This document shows positions 16,156 through 26,020 of a DNA stretch of 64,000 nucleotides, piece after piece. Location: positions 620,001 through 684,000 of the forward strand of contig NZ_SOAM01000002.1 of NCBI RefSeq assembly GCF_004364555.1. The letters run 5' to 3'. Under the pieces are notes generated by a model that saw nothing but the letters and a program-made list of their open reading frames with translations, was not told the DNA's origin and searched no databases. The position numbers and the translations under genes are program-made. Origin of the DNA: Amnibacterium kyonggiense. Its GTDB lineage: Bacteria; Actinomycetota; Actinomycetes; Actinomycetales; Microbacteriaceae. Each line of letters begins with the position of its first letter. The first letter of the stretch is position 1.

Positions 16156-17390
16156 CGGGCCTCTCCAGCGAGCTCGGCCTCGATCGCCTGCTGCAGGCGC
16201 TCCTCCAGCTCGGGGACGCCGATCTTCTGCACGATCGACGACAGGAAGCCGCGGACGACGAGGCGGCGGGCGACCTCCTCCGGGATGCCGCGAGCCTGGA
16301 GGTAGAACAGCTGCTCGTCGTCGAAGCGGCCGGTCGCGGAGGCGTGGCCGGCCCCGGCGATGTCGCCGGTCTCGATCTCGAGGTTCGGCACGGAGTCGGC
16401 GCGCGTGCCGTCCGTGAGCACGAGGTTGCGGTTCTGCTCGTACGAGTCGGTGCCGGTCGCGTCCGGGCCGATCAGCACGTCGCCGATCCAGACCGTGTGC
16501 GCGCCCTCGCCCTGCAGGGCCCCGCGGTACTCGACGCGGCCCTTCGTGTGGTCCGCCTTGTGGAAGAGGAAGACCTGGCTCTCGAGGTGCTGCGCCGCGT
16601 CGGCGAAGTAGACGCCGAGCAGGTCGCCGTCCGCGCCGGAGCCGGCGAGCGTGACGGAGGGGTTCACCCGCACGACGGCGCCGCCGAACGAGACGACGAC
16701 GTGCTTCAGGTGCGCGTCGCGGCCGACCTGCGCGAAGTGGTTGGCGACGTGCTTCGCGTCGTCGTCCCAGTCCTGGACCGAGACGACGGTGATGTCCGCG
16801 CCGTCGCCGACGAGGATCTCGACGTTCTCGGCGAGGTGGGCGGTGCCGCGGTTGTCCAGCACCACGACCGCCTTCGCGAACGGCGCGGCGTCGACGATCG
16901 TATGGGCGGCGCGGGCGGCGCTCCCGAGCTCGGTGCGCACCACCGTCGCGGTGGAGGCCTCCTCGCCCGTCACGCGGACGACGAGCGCCTCCTGGAAGGA
17001 CGACCACGCGTTCGCAGCGGCCCGGTCCTCCGGGATGCCGGCCGTACCGATGCGCTCGTCCTCGCGACCGACCCAGACGACCTGCGCGCCACCGGTCGCG
17101 GTCGTGTCGACAGGGTATCGGGAGCCGTCGAGCCCACCCTCGATCAGGGCCTTCAGCTCCCCGATCGGCGTGAGCTTCCACGTGGCCTCGCGACCCGTGA
17201 CGGGCGGGAACGCCGCGACGTCGGTCGACGCGAAGCGCTCGTTCCGGGTCTGCACGGGGACGTCGCCGTGGCCGGTGGTGGCGTCGCCGATGATCGCCGG
17301 CCGCGTGCCGGTGCCGGTCACGACCGGGGTCGTGGTCCCCTGCGCCGGGTGCTCCGGATCCGTGGAGAGTGTCTGGACCTCCTCAGCCAC
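16152..17390 (-). CDS. sufD: Fe-S cluster assembly protein SufD
   Basis: A 412-residue SufD, partner of SufB and SufC in the scaffold complex. The C-terminal beta-helix core carries the family pattern DGTRADSVPNLEIETGDIAGAGHASATGRFDDEQLFYLQARGI, with the His of GHASATG that is conserved in SufD. The GTG start sits directly against the sufB TAG, without a gap. The N-terminal ~60 residues are Thr/Pro-rich and poorly conserved. Confidence 0.95.
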   Translation of the reverse strand: MAEEVQTLSTDPEHPAQGTTTPVVTGTGTRPAIIGDATTGHGDVPVQTRNERFASTDVAAFPPVTGREATWKLTPIGELKALIEGGLDGSRYPVDTTATGGAQVVWVGREDERIGTAGIPEDRAAANAWSSFQEALVVRVTGEEASTATVVRTELGSAARAAHTIVDAAPFAKAVVVLDNRGTAHLAENVEILVGDGADITVVSVQDWDDDAKHVANHFAQVGRDAHLKHVVVSFGGAVVRVNPSVTLAGSGADGDLLGVYFADAAQHLESQVFLFHKADHTKGRVEYRGALQGEGAHTVWIGDVLIGPDATGTDSYEQNRNLVLTDGTRADSVPNLEIETGDIAGAGHASATGRFDDEQLFYLQARGIPEEVARRLVVRGFLSSIVQKIGVPELEERLQQAIEAELAGEAR

Positions 17391-18809
17391 CTAGCCGACG
17401 CTCCCTTCCATGCCCATCTCGATCAGCTTGTTCAGCTCGAGGGCGTACTCCATCGGCAGCTCGCGCGCGATGGGCTCGATGAAGCCGCGCACGATCATCG
17501 CCATCGCGTCGTCCTCCGGCATGCCGCGGCTCATCAGGTAGAAGAGCTGCTCCTCGGACACCTTCGAGACGGTCGCCTCGTGGCCGAGCTGCACGTCGTC
17601 GACGCGGATGTCGATCGCCGGGTAGGTGTCGGAGCGGCTGATCGTGTCCACGAGCAGCGCGTCGCAGCGGACGGTGTTGGCGGAGTGGTGCGCGTTCGGG
17701 TCGACGCGGACCTCGCCGCGGTAGCCGGCCCGGCCGCCGCCGCGCGCGATCGACTTCGAGACGATCGACGACTGCGTGTACGGCGCCATGTGGATCATCT
17801 TCGCGCCGGCGTCCTGGTGCTGCCCGGGCCCGGCGAACGCCACCGACAGGGTCTCGCCCTTGGCGTGCTCGCCGACCAGGTAGATCGACGGGTACTTCAT
17901 CGTCACCTTGGAGCCGATGTTGCCGTCGATCCACTCCATCGTCGCGCCCTCGTGGGCGATGGCCCGCTTGGTGACGAGGTTGTAGACGTTGTTCGACCAG
18001 TTCTGGATGGTCGTGTACCGAACGCGGGCGTTCTTCTTCACGACGATCTCGACGACCGCGGAGTGCAGCGAGTCGCTCTTGTAGATCGGCGCCGTGCAGC
18101 CCTCGATGTAGTGCACGTACGAGCCCTCGTCGGCGATGATCAGCGTCCGCTCGAACTGGCCCATGTTCTCGGTGTTGATCCGGAAGTACGCCTGCAGCGG
18201 GATGTCGACGTGCACGCCCTTCGGGACGTAGACGAAAGAGCCGCCCGACCAGACGGCCGTGTTCAGCGCCGCGAACTTGTTGTCGCCCGCGGGGATGACG
18301 GTGCCGAAGTACTCCTCGAAGAACTCGGGGTGCTCCTTCAGGGCGGTGTCCGTGTCCATGAAGATCACCCCCTTCTCCTCCAGCTCCTCCTGGATCTGGT
18401 GGTAGACGACCTCCGACTCGTACTGCGCGGCGACGCCGCCGACGAGGCGCTGGCGCTCCGCCTCCGGGATCCCGAGCTTCTCGTAGGTGGTGCGGATGTC
18501 CTCGGGGAGGTCCTCCCACGTCTGCGCCTGGCGCTCGGTGGACTTCACGAAGTACTTGATGTTGTCGAAGTCGATGCCGGTCAGGTCGGCGCCCCACGTC
18601 GGCATCGGCTTGCGGCCGAACATGGAGAGGCCCTTGAGCCGGTTCTTCAGCATCCACTCCGGCTCGCTCTTGCGAGCGGAGATGTCCTCGACGACAGCTG
18701 CGGAGAGCCCTCGTTTCGCGGACGCTCCGGCCGTGTCGGAGTCGGCCCAGCCGAACTCGTACACGCCGAGCCCTTCGAGCTCCGGGCGGTCGATCAGCAC
18801 GTCTGACAT
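17391..18809 (-). CDS. sufB: Fe-S cluster assembly protein SufB
   Basis: A 472-residue SufB, the main scaffold on which the Fe-S cluster forms with SufC and SufD. Recognisable parts are [11 protein letters not shown] near the N-terminus, a central [20 protein letters not shown] stretch, and the C-terminal [22 protein letters not shown] chose ATG 18809 because AGGAGAGGAG lies just upstream and homologues start at this point; a longer in-frame reading lacks support. First gene of the operon sufB-sufD-Rieske-sufC-DUF59. The cysteine desulfurase (SufS) and SufU are not in the cluster, nor is a SufR regulator. Confidence 0.96.
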   Translation of the reverse strand: MSDVLIDRPELEGLGVYEFGWADSDTAGASAKRGLSAAVVEDISARKSEPEWMLKNRLKGLSMFGRKPMPTWGADLTGIDFDNIKYFVKSTERQAQTWEDLPEDIRTTYEKLGIPEAERQRLVGGVAAQYESEVVYHQIQEELEEKGVIFMDTDTALKEHPEFFEEYFGTVIPAGDNKFAALNTAVWSGGSFVYVPKGVHVDIPLQAYFRINTENMGQFERTLIIADEGSYVHYIEGCTAPIYKSDSLHSAVVEIVVKKNARVRYTTIQNWSNNVYNLVTKRAIAHEGATMEWIDGNIGSKVTMKYPSIYLVGEHAKGETLSVAFAGPGQHQDAGAKMIHMAPYTQSSIVSKSIARGGGRAGYRGEVRVDPNAHHSANTVRCDALLVDTISRSDTYPAIDIRVDDVQLGHEATVSKVSEEQLFYLMSRGMPEDDAMAMIVRGFIEPIARELPMEYALELNKLIEMGMEGSVG

Positions 18810-18985
18810 GACGGGTGCTCCTCTCCTTGCCGGTACCGAACCTGTCGGCGGTGTGCCGCATTCCGTCGCGCGCGGCGACCTCGTGGAGGTGGTGTGCGCG
18901 ACACGGTCCGAGGCCGCTGCTCGCGGACCCCGGGCCGCGGTGCCGATGATCTGCCGGGTCCCGATGGGGCTCCGACCGGACGTCG

Positions 18986-18991
18986 ATCCTA
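18986..18991 (-). promoter_or_regulatory. Possible -10 of the SUF operon
   Basis: TAGGAT on the minus strand within the 232-base gap between sufB and ctaA. It would give a leader of about 170 bases. The -35 match is poor. I see nothing else in this gap. Confidence 0.3.
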
Positions 18992-19041
18992 CTGCCGTGC
19001 GGTCCTCGGACGGTGTGCCGGACGGAAGGGTGCGGGCGGGC

Positions 19042-20034
19042 TCAGCGACCGGGGGCGGCGACCGGCTCGCGCACCTCGGTTTCGTGCACCGGGACGACGC
19101 GGCCGAACAGCGCCGGGTGGGTGTCGAGGAGCACTCGGAGCACGCCGACCCAGACCAGTGCGGCCCCGAGGAGGTGCAGGACGACGAAGGCGCCCGGCAG
19201 CCCGGTGAGCGCCTGGACGATCCCGATGACGGCCTGCGCGGCGAGGACGGCGAGCAGCACGGCGACACGACGGGCGGCGAGCACCGCGCCCTCGCGCCGC
19301 AGCTGGACGAGCAGCACCGCCGCGAGCGCGATGACGACGAGCGCCGATGCGCCGTGCACGACGGTGACGGCCGTCCAGCTCACGCCGATCCGGTGGACCT
19401 CCGCGGAGTCCCCGGAGTGCGGGCCCGCGCCGGTCACGATCGTCCCGAGCACGACGAGCAGCGCCGCGACCCCCGTGAGCGCCCACGACGTCCGGCCGGC
19501 GGTGGCGCTGACCGGCTTCGCGGCGGCGGACTGCCGCGATCGGTGCCAGGCGAGGGTGGTGGTGGTCAGGAGGGCGATCGCGAGCACGAAGTGGAGCGCG
19601 ACGACGTAGGGGTTCAGCTTGACCAGGACCGTGATGCCGCCCGCGACCGCGTTGATCACGACGAGCCAGAACTCGGACCAGGTGAGCCGCGCGAGGGTGC
19701 GCTGCCAGCGGCGCTGCAGCGCCGCGGCGATGATCGCCCAGCCGACCGCGACGATCAGCACGGACGTGAGCGCGCGGTTGCCGAACTCGATCACCCCGTG
19801 GACGCCGAGCGCCGGCGTCGTCGTGAGCGACCCCGCCTCGCACTGCGGCCAGGTCGGGCAGCCGAGGCCCGAGCCGGTGATCCGCACGACCCCGCCGGTG
19901 ACGATGATGAGGATGCTGACGACGAGCGCGGCGGTGGTCCCCCACCGCAGGGCGCGGGGCCCGAGCGCGACGCGGTCCGCCAGCCACGCGAACGGGGTCC
20001 GCGGGCGGGGCCGGTCCGTGCCGGGGGCGCTCAT
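19042..20034 (-). CDS. ctaA: Haem A synthase (CtaA/COX15)
   Basis: A 330-residue membrane protein with about eight spans that converts haem O to haem A for cytochrome c oxidase. The first external loop holds [10 protein letters not shown], the redox cysteine pair of the Gram-positive CtaA type. Conserved histidines occur in [27 protein letters not shown] and LHLLGAA. The ATG overlaps the ctaB stop (ATGA), so ctaB-ctaA is an operon in pathway order. It lies directly upstream of the SUF operon on the same strand. Confidence 0.93.
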   Translation of the reverse strand: MSAPGTDRPRPRTPFAWLADRVALGPRALRWGTTAALVVSILIIVTGGVVRITGSGLGCPTWPQCEAGSLTTTPALGVHGVIEFGNRALTSVLIVAVGWAIIAAALQRRWQRTLARLTWSEFWLVVINAVAGGITVLVKLNPYVVALHFVLAIALLTTTTLAWHRSRQSAAAKPVSATAGRTSWALTGVAALLVVLGTIVTGAGPHSGDSAEVHRIGVSWTAVTVVHGASALVVIALAAVLLVQLRREGAVLAARRVAVLLAVLAAQAVIGIVQALTGLPGAFVVLHLLGAALVWVGVLRVLLDTHPALFGRVVPVHETEVREPVAAPGR

Positions 20035-20969
20035 CGGAACAGGAGAGCGTCGACGGCGATGCCGAGGAAGACGAGCGAGAGCGAGCCGATGGAGGCGTGG
20101 AAGACGCGCATCGGCGCGATCTCCTCGCCGGCGAGGGCCCGGGCGTAGAGGCGGTGCGTCTCGAGCACGAACCAGCCGCCCGCGCCGAGGGCGACGAGCG
20201 CGTAGACGGGCCCCATGCCGGCGACCGGGATCAGGAGGAGCGAGCACGCGAGCGTCGCCCACGCGTAGAGGACGGTCTGCAGCCCGACGCTCGCCGGACC
20301 GCGGACGGCGCCGAGCATCGGCACGCCGACGGACGAGTAGTCGTCCCGGTACCGCATGGACAGGGGCCAGTAGTGCGGCGGGGTCCACAGGAAGATCAGC
20401 GCGAACAGCACCCAGGCCGCCGGCGCGAGCGTGCCGGTGACCGCGGCCCAGCCGATCAGCACCGGGAAGCACCCGGCGATCCCGCCCCAGATGATGTTCT
20501 GGCTCGTCCGCCGCTTGAGCCACATCGTGTAGATGAAGACGTAGAAGCCGATCGCCGCGAGCGACAGCGCCGCGGCGAGCCACGTCGTCAGCAGCCCGAG
20601 GACGAGCGTCGACACGACGGTCAGCAGCAGCGCGAAGACCAGGGCCTGGCGGGGCGTCAGATCGCCCGTCACGAGCGGGCGGTGCCGCGTGCGGTGCATG
20701 ACGCGGTCGATGTCGCGGTCGATCACCATGTTGAACGCGTTGGCGGCCCCGGCGGACAGCGTCCCGCCGACGAGCGTGGCCGCGACGACGAGCAGATCGG
20801 GCACGCCGCGGACGGCGAGGATCATCACCGGGATCGTCGTCACGAGCAGCAGCTCGACGACCCGCAGCTTCATCAGCGCGACGTAGCCGCGCACCTGCCT
20901 GCCGAATGGGACGCGGTCCCGACGGGAGGGCTGGGCCCGCCCGCTCTCCGCCCTGACCGTGGTGCTCAC
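20031..20969 (-). CDS. ctaB: Protohaem IX farnesyltransferase (haem O synthase)
   Basis: A 312-residue UbiA-family prenyltransferase with about eight to nine membrane spans. The Mg-prenyl-diphosphate motif NMVIDRDIDRVMHRTRHRPL (N-x3-D-x3-D) is at about 85-105, and YTMWLKRRTSQNIIWGG follows. It attaches a farnesyl chain to haem B to give haem O. The GTG start has TAGAAT eight bases upstream, so the mRNA may be leaderless. Divergent from tkt with a 159-base shared control region. Confidence 0.95.
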   Translation of the reverse strand: MSTTVRAESGRAQPSRRDRVPFGRQVRGYVALMKLRVVELLLVTTIPVMILAVRGVPDLLVVAATLVGGTLSAGAANAFNMVIDRDIDRVMHRTRHRPLVTGDLTPRQALVFALLLTVVSTLVLGLLTTWLAAALSLAAIGFYVFIYTMWLKRRTSQNIIWGGIAGCFPVLIGWAAVTGTLAPAAWVLFALIFLWTPPHYWPLSMRYRDDYSSVGVPMLGAVRGPASVGLQTVLYAWATLACSLLLIPVAGMGPVYALVALGAGGWFVLETHRLYARALAGEEIAPMRVFHASIGSLSLVFLGIAVDALLFR

Positions 20970-20977
20970 TGCTGAGG

Positions 20978-20983
20978 ATTCTA
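20978..20983 (-). promoter_or_regulatory. -10 element of ctaB
   Basis: TAGAAT on the minus strand, 8 bases before the GTG at 20969; near-leaderless spacing. Confidence 0.5.
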
Positions 20984-21066
20984 GGTGAATCGGACGCCGC
21001 TCGAAGCGGGCGCCCATCGGGACGCGGGAGCATCGACCGGGCGTACGACGGGTGTTCTGCCTTCCG

Positions 21067-21072
21067 TAGACT
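21067..21072 (+). promoter_or_regulatory. -10 element of tkt
   Basis: TAGACT, about 57 bases upstream of the GTG at 21129, giving a short leader that includes the GGAAGGA ribosome-binding site. The -35 is unclear. Confidence 0.4.
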
Positions 21073-21128
21073 GCCCTGCGGCCGTCGTACAGCCATCGCT
21101 TATGAACTCCACCGACGGAAGGATCGTC

Positions 21129-23243
21129 GTGACCGACCTCAAGACCCGCACCGGAACCGAGCTCGAGTGGACGGAGCTCGACCAGAAGGCGGTCGACACG
21201 ACCCGCGCGCTCGCCGCCGACGCCGTGCAGAAGGCGGGGAACGGACACCCCGGCACCGCCATCAGCCTGGCCCCGCTCGCCTACCTGCTCTTCCAGAAGG
21301 TGATGCGGCGCGACCCGTCCGACTCCACCTGGCTCGGCCGGGACCGCTTCATCCTCTCGAACGGCCACTCGTCGCTCACGCAGTACCTCCAGTTCTTCCT
21401 CGGCGGCTACGGCCTCGAGATCGAGGACCTCGAGCAGCTGCGGCAGTACGGCTCGAAGACTCCGGGCCACCCGGAGTACGGCCACACCGACGGCATCGAG
21501 ATCACGACCGGCCCGCTCGGGTCCGGCCTCGCCGCCTCGGTCGGCTTCGCCTACGCCTCCCGTTTCGAGCGCGGCCTCTTCGACCCGGACGCCGCGGCCG
21601 GCGACAGCCCCTTCGACCACTACATCTACTGCGTCGCCGGCGACGGCGACATCGAGGAGGGCGTGACCAACGAGGCGTCCTCCCTCGCCGGCACGCAGCA
21701 GCTCGGCAACCTGATCGTCTTCTACGACGACAACCAGATCTCCATCGAGGACGACACGAACATCGCCCTCTCGGAGGACGTCGCGAAGCGCTACGAGGCG
21801 CTCGGCTGGCATGTCCAGACGGTCGACTGGAAGAGCGGCGCGGACTACCACGAGGACGTCCCGGCGCTCTACGCCGCGATCCTCGAGGCGCAGCGCGTCA
21901 CCGACAAGCCGTCGTTCATCGTTCTGAAGACGATCATCGGCTGGCCCTCCCCCACCCTCCGCAACACCGGCAAGATCCACGGCTCCGCCATGGGCGAGGC
22001 CGAGATCAAGGGCCTGAAGGAGGCGCTCGAGCTCGACCCCGAGAAGACTTTCTTCGTCGAGCCCGAGGTGCTCGCCCACACCCGTCGGGCCGTGGGCCGC
22101 GGCCAGGCGCAGCACGCCGAGTGGAACCAGGGCTTCGACGCCTGGGCCGAGGCGAACCCGGAGCGCAAGGCGCTCCTCGACCGCGTGCTCGCCGGCGACC
22201 TGCCCGAGGACGCCTTCGCGGACGTGCCGGAGTTCCCGGCCGGCAAGGCCGTGTCGACCCGCGTCGCGTCCGGCAAGGTCATCAACGGGCTCGCCAAGCG
22301 CTTCCCGGAGTTCTGGGGCGGCTCGGCCGACCTCGCCGAGTCGAACAACACGACCATCGAGGGCGTCGGCAGCTTCCTCCCGCCGGAGCGCGCGACCGCG
22401 ATGTGGAAGGCGAACCCCTACGGGCGCGTGCTCCACTTCGGCATCCGCGAGCACGCGATGGGCAACATCCTGAACGGCATCGTGCTGCACGGGAACACCC
22501 GCGTGTTCGGTGCGACGTTCCTGATCTTCAGCGACTACATGCGCCCCGCCGTGCGGCTCGCCGCGCTGATGAAGGCGCCGACGATCTACGTCTGGACGCA
22601 CGACTCGGTCGCCCTCGGCGGCGACGGCCCGACCCACCAGCCGGTGGAGACCCTGTGGGCGCTGCGCCTCATCCCGCAGCTCGACATCATCCGGCCCGCC
22701 GACGCGAACGAGACCGCCGCGGCGTGGAAGCAGATCATGTCGCGCCGCATGGGCCCCGCGGGTCTCGCGCTCAGCCGGCAGAACCTGCCGGTGTTCGAGC
22801 GCGGCGAGGGCGAGGCGTCCGGCGACGTCTTCGCGTCGACGGACGGCGTCGCGAAGGGCGCCTACGTGCTCGCCGCCGCGAAGAAGGACGTGCCGGACGT
22901 GATCCTCATCGCGACGGGCTCGGAGGTGCAGGTCGCCGTCGCCGCGCGCGAGGCGCTCGCCTCGGAGGGCATCGACGCGTCCGTCGTCTCCGCGCCGTGC
23001 CTCGAGTGGTTCGACGAGCAGAGCGCCGAGTACAAGGAGTCGGTGCTCCCCGCCGCCGTCAAGGCGCGGGTGTCCGTCGAGGCCGGCGCCACGCTCGGCT
23101 GGGCGAAGTACATCGGCGACCAGGGCCGGGCGGTCGGCATCGACCACTTCGGCGCGAGCGCCGACGGCGACTTCCTGCTGCAGGAGTTCGGCATCACCCA
23201 CGAGCACGTGGTCGCCGCCGCCAAGGAATCACTGGGCCGCTGA
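21129..23243 (+). CDS. tkt: Transketolase
   Basis: A 704-residue transketolase that moves two-carbon units between sugar phosphates, using thiamine diphosphate. Seen: AVQKAGNGHPGTAISLAPLAYLLF near the N-terminus, the ThDP motif GDGDIEEGVTNEASSLAGTQQLGNLIVFYDDN, and the pyrimidine-domain segment HFGIREHAMGNILNG. I chose GTG 21129 because GGAAGGA lies 6 bases upstream and this gives the usual length; ATG 21102 in the same frame has no ribosome-binding site. First gene of the pentose-phosphate operon tkt-tal-zwf-opcA-pgl. Confidence 0.96.
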   Translation: MTDLKTRTGTELEWTELDQKAVDTTRALAADAVQKAGNGHPGTAISLAPLAYLLFQKVMRRDPSDSTWLGRDRFILSNGHSSLTQYLQFFLGGYGLEIEDLEQLRQYGSKTPGHPEYGHTDGIEITTGPLGSGLAASVGFAYASRFERGLFDPDAAAGDSPFDHYIYCVAGDGDIEEGVTNEASSLAGTQQLGNLIVFYDDNQISIEDDTNIALSEDVAKRYEALGWHVQTVDWKSGADYHEDVPALYAAILEAQRVTDKPSFIVLKTIIGWPSPTLRNTGKIHGSAMGEAEIKGLKEALELDPEKTFFVEPEVLAHTRRAVGRGQAQHAEWNQGFDAWAEANPERKALLDRVLAGDLPEDAFADVPEFPAGKAVSTRVASGKVINGLAKRFPEFWGGSADLAESNNTTIEGVGSFLPPERATAMWKANPYGRVLHFGIREHAMGNILNGIVLHGNTRVFGATFLIFSDYMRPAVRLAALMKAPTIYVWTHDSVALGGDGPTHQPVETLWALRLIPQLDIIRPADANETAAAWKQIMSRRMGPAGLALSRQNLPVFERGEGEASGDVFASTDGVAKGAYVLAAAKKDVPDVILIATGSEVQVAVAAREALASEGIDASVVSAPCLEWFDEQSAEYKESVLPAAVKARVSVEAGATLGWAKYIGDQGRAVGIDHFGASADGDFLLQEFGITHEHVVAAAKESLGR

Positions 23244-23276
23244 GGCGGTTCACCCCTACGCAACCGAGGAGCAGAC

Positions 23277-24404
23277 ATGAGCATCACCACCGAGCCCACC
23301 ACCGGGTCGAACACCGAAGCGCTCTCGAAGGCGGGCGTCAGCATCTGGCTCGACGACCTCTCGCGCGAGCGGATCGTGACGAAGAACCTGCAGCAGCTGA
23401 TCGATGAGAAGAACGTCGTGGGCGTCACGACGAACCCGACGATCTTCGCGTCGGCGCTGGCCAAGGGCGAGACCTACGACGAGCAGGTCCGCGAGCTGAA
23501 GGCGAAGGGCGCCGACACGGCGCAGGCGATCTTCGAGATCACGACGAAGGACGTCTCCGACGCCGCCGACGTGTTCCGCGGCGTGTACGACGCCACGCAC
23601 GGCTACGACGGCCGCGTCTCGATCGAGGTGTCCCCCGAGCTCGCTCACGACACCGAGGCGACCATCGCCGAGGCGAAGCGGCTCTGGAGCACCATCGAGA
23701 AGCCGAACGTCATGATCAAGATCCCGGCGACCGTCGAGGGCCTGCCCGCGATCACCGCCGCGATCGCCGCCGGCATCAGCGTCAACGTCACGCTGATCTT
23801 CTCGCTCGAGCGCTACAAGGCGGTCATCGCCGCCTACCTCGAGGGGCTGAAGCAGGCGAAGGACGCCGGCATCGACCTGTCCACGATCCACTCGGTCGCC
23901 TCGTTCTTCGTGTCCCGCGTGGACACCGAGATCGACAAGCGGCTCGACGCGATCGGCACGGACGATGCGAAGGCGCTCAAGGGCAGGTCGGCCGTCGCGA
24001 ACGCGCGCCTCGCGTACGAGGTCTTCGTCGACGCGTTCGGCGCCGAGGACGCGATCGAGCTGCAGGAGGCCGGCGCGAACCGCCAGCGCCCGCTGTGGGC
24101 CTCGACCGGCGTGAAGGACCCGTCGCTCCCGGACACGTTCTACGTCGTCGACCTCGTCACCCACGGCGTCGTCAACACCATGCCGGAGAAGACGCTCGAC
24201 GCCGTCGCCGACCACGGCGACGTGCAGGGCGACACCATCGTCGGCAAGTACGACGAGGCCCGCGAGGACCTCGAGAAGCTGAAGGCCGTCGGCGTCGACC
24301 TCGACGAGGTCACCGACCTGCTCGAGCGGGAGGGCGTCGACAAGTTCATCGTCTCCTGGCACGAGCTGACGGACACCGTCGCGAAGGCGCTCGAGTCCGC
24401 CTGA
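23277..24404 (+). CDS. tal: Transaldolase
   Basis: A 375-residue transaldolase of the long actinobacterial type. The N-terminal motif [13 protein letters not shown] and the Schiff-base lysine segment [16 protein letters not shown] are present, followed by [14 protein letters not shown]. It exchanges a dihydroxyacetone unit between sugar phosphates in the non-oxidative pentose-phosphate branch. ATG with a GAGGAG upstream, 33 bases after tkt. A strong hairpin follows, yet zwf starts only 62 bases later. Confidence 0.96.
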   Translation: MSITTEPTTGSNTEALSKAGVSIWLDDLSRERIVTKNLQQLIDEKNVVGVTTNPTIFASALAKGETYDEQVRELKAKGADTAQAIFEITTKDVSDAADVFRGVYDATHGYDGRVSIEVSPELAHDTEATIAEAKRLWSTIEKPNVMIKIPATVEGLPAITAAIAAGISVNVTLIFSLERYKAVIAAYLEGLKQAKDAGIDLSTIHSVASFFVSRVDTEIDKRLDAIGTDDAKALKGRSAVANARLAYEVFVDAFGAEDAIELQEAGANRQRPLWASTGVKDPSLPDTFYVVDLVTHGVVNTMPEKTLDAVADHGDVQGDTIVGKYDEAREDLEKLKAVGVDLDEVTDLLEREGVDKFIVSWHELTDTVAKALESA

Positions 24405-24418
24405 CGACCACTGCAGAC

Positions 24419-24444
24419 CGGCCGGCGCCTTCGGGCGCCGGCCG
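24419..24444 (+). terminator. Hairpin with UUCG loop between tal and zwf
   Basis: An 11-bp perfect GC stem closed by a canonical C(UUCG)G loop, with no U-tract. Being inside the operon, it may be a partial terminator or an mRNA-stabilising 3' end for tkt-tal. Confidence 0.6.
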
Positions 24445-24466
24445 TCTCCATGAGAAGGAGGAGCCG

Positions 24467-26020
24467 GTGAACTCGCCGCTCGTGAGCCCCGGCTCGAACC
24501 CGTTGCGCGTCCCGACGGACCGGCGGCTGAACCGCATCGCCGGCCCGTCGGCGCTCGTGATCTTCGGCATCACCGGGGACCTGGCGCGCAAGAAGCTGAT
24601 GCCCGCCGTCTACGACCTCGCGAACCGCGGGCTGCTCCCGCCGGGGTTCGCGCTCGTCGGCTTCGCCCGCCGCGACTGGACGGACGAGCAGTTCGTCGAG
24701 GTCGTCCGCGAGTCGGTGCGCGCGTCCGCGCGCACCCCGTTCCGCGAGGACGTGTGGGCGCAGCTCGCGCGCGGCATCCGGTTCGTGCAGGGCACGTTCG
24801 ACGACGCCGCCGGGTACGACCGGCTGCGGGAGACCCTCGACCGGCTCGAGGCCGAGCGGGGCACTCTCGGCAACGCCGCGTTCTACCTGTCGATCCCGCC
24901 GAAGGACTTCCCGCAGGTCACCGAGCACCTGTCCGCCGCCGGGCTGTCCTCCACCGACGCCGCGAAGCAGCGTGACGGCCAGTGGCGCCGGGTCGTCATC
25001 GAGAAGCCGTTCGGCTCCGACCTGCAGACCGCCCGCGAGCTGAACGCGGTCGTCGAGCGCGTCTTCCCGGCCGACGCGGTGTTCCGCATCGACCACTACC
25101 TCGGCAAGGAGACCGTCCAGAACATCCTGGCGCTCCGGTTCGCGAACATGCTCTTCGAGCCGATCTGGAACGCGAACTTCGTCGACCACGTGCAGATCAC
25201 GATGGCCGAGGACATCGGCGTGAGCGGCCGCGCCGGCTACTACGACGGCATCGGCGCCGCGCGCGACGTCATCCAGAACCACCTCCTGCAGCTCCTCGCG
25301 CTGACCGCGATGGAGGAGCCCGTGTCCTTCGACGCGAAGGACCTCCGCGCGGAGAAGGAGAAGGTGCTGTCCGCCGTCCGGCTGCCGGACCTCGCCCTCG
25401 CGACGGCTCGCGGCCAGTACTCCTCCGGCTGGCAGGGCGGCGAGCGCGTCGTCGGCTTCCTCGAGGAGGACGGGATGAACCCCGCCTCCACGACCGAGAC
25501 CTACGCCGCGCTGAAGCTCGACATCGGCACGCGGCGCTGGGCGGGAGCGCCGTTCTACCTGCGCGCCGGCAAGCGGCTCGGGCGCCGCGTCACCGAGATC
25601 GCGGTGGTGTTCAAGCGGGCCCCGCACCAGCTCTTCGCGGAGAGCCAGACGTCGCTGCTCGGTCAGAACGCGCTCGTCATCCGGGTGCAGCCCGACGAGG
25701 GCGTCACCATCCGCTTCGGCTCCAAGGTGCCGGGCGCCGGCATGCAGGTGCGCGACGTCACCATGGACTTCGGGTACGGGCACGCCTTCACCGAGGCGAG
25801 CCCGGAGGCCTACGAGCGCCTCATCCTCGACGTGCTCCTCGGCGACCCGCCGCTGTTCCCACGCCACGAGGAGGTCGAGCTGTCCTGGATGATCCTCGAC
25901 CCCGTCGAGCGGTTCTGGGAGGGCGCCGGCCAGCCGGAGCAGTACCGTCCCGGGACCTGGGGTCCCTCGTCCGCCGATGCGCTGCTGGCCCGTGACGGCC
26001 GGATCTGGAGGCGTCCGTGA
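24467..26020 (+). CDS. zwf: Glucose-6-phosphate 1-dehydrogenase
   Basis: A 517-residue enzyme that oxidises glucose-6-phosphate to 6-phosphogluconolactone, making NADPH. The coenzyme motif FGITGDLARKK is at about 30-40 and the substrate/catalytic signature RIDHYLGKETVQNI, with the active His, near 205-218. The GTG start has AAGGAGGAG 6 bases upstream. Its last codons overlap opcA by four bases, so zwf and the activator gene are coupled. Confidence 0.97.
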   Translation: MNSPLVSPGSNPLRVPTDRRLNRIAGPSALVIFGITGDLARKKLMPAVYDLANRGLLPPGFALVGFARRDWTDEQFVEVVRESVRASARTPFREDVWAQLARGIRFVQGTFDDAAGYDRLRETLDRLEAERGTLGNAAFYLSIPPKDFPQVTEHLSAAGLSSTDAAKQRDGQWRRVVIEKPFGSDLQTARELNAVVERVFPADAVFRIDHYLGKETVQNILALRFANMLFEPIWNANFVDHVQITMAEDIGVSGRAGYYDGIGAARDVIQNHLLQLLALTAMEEPVSFDAKDLRAEKEKVLSAVRLPDLALATARGQYSSGWQGGERVVGFLEEDGMNPASTTETYAALKLDIGTRRWAGAPFYLRAGKRLGRRVTEIAVVFKRAPHQLFAESQTSLLGQNALVIRVQPDEGVTIRFGSKVPGAGMQVRDVTMDFGYGHAFTEASPEAYERLILDVLLGDPPLFPRHEEVELSWMILDPVERFWEGAGQPEQYRPGTWGPSSADALLARDGRIWRRP

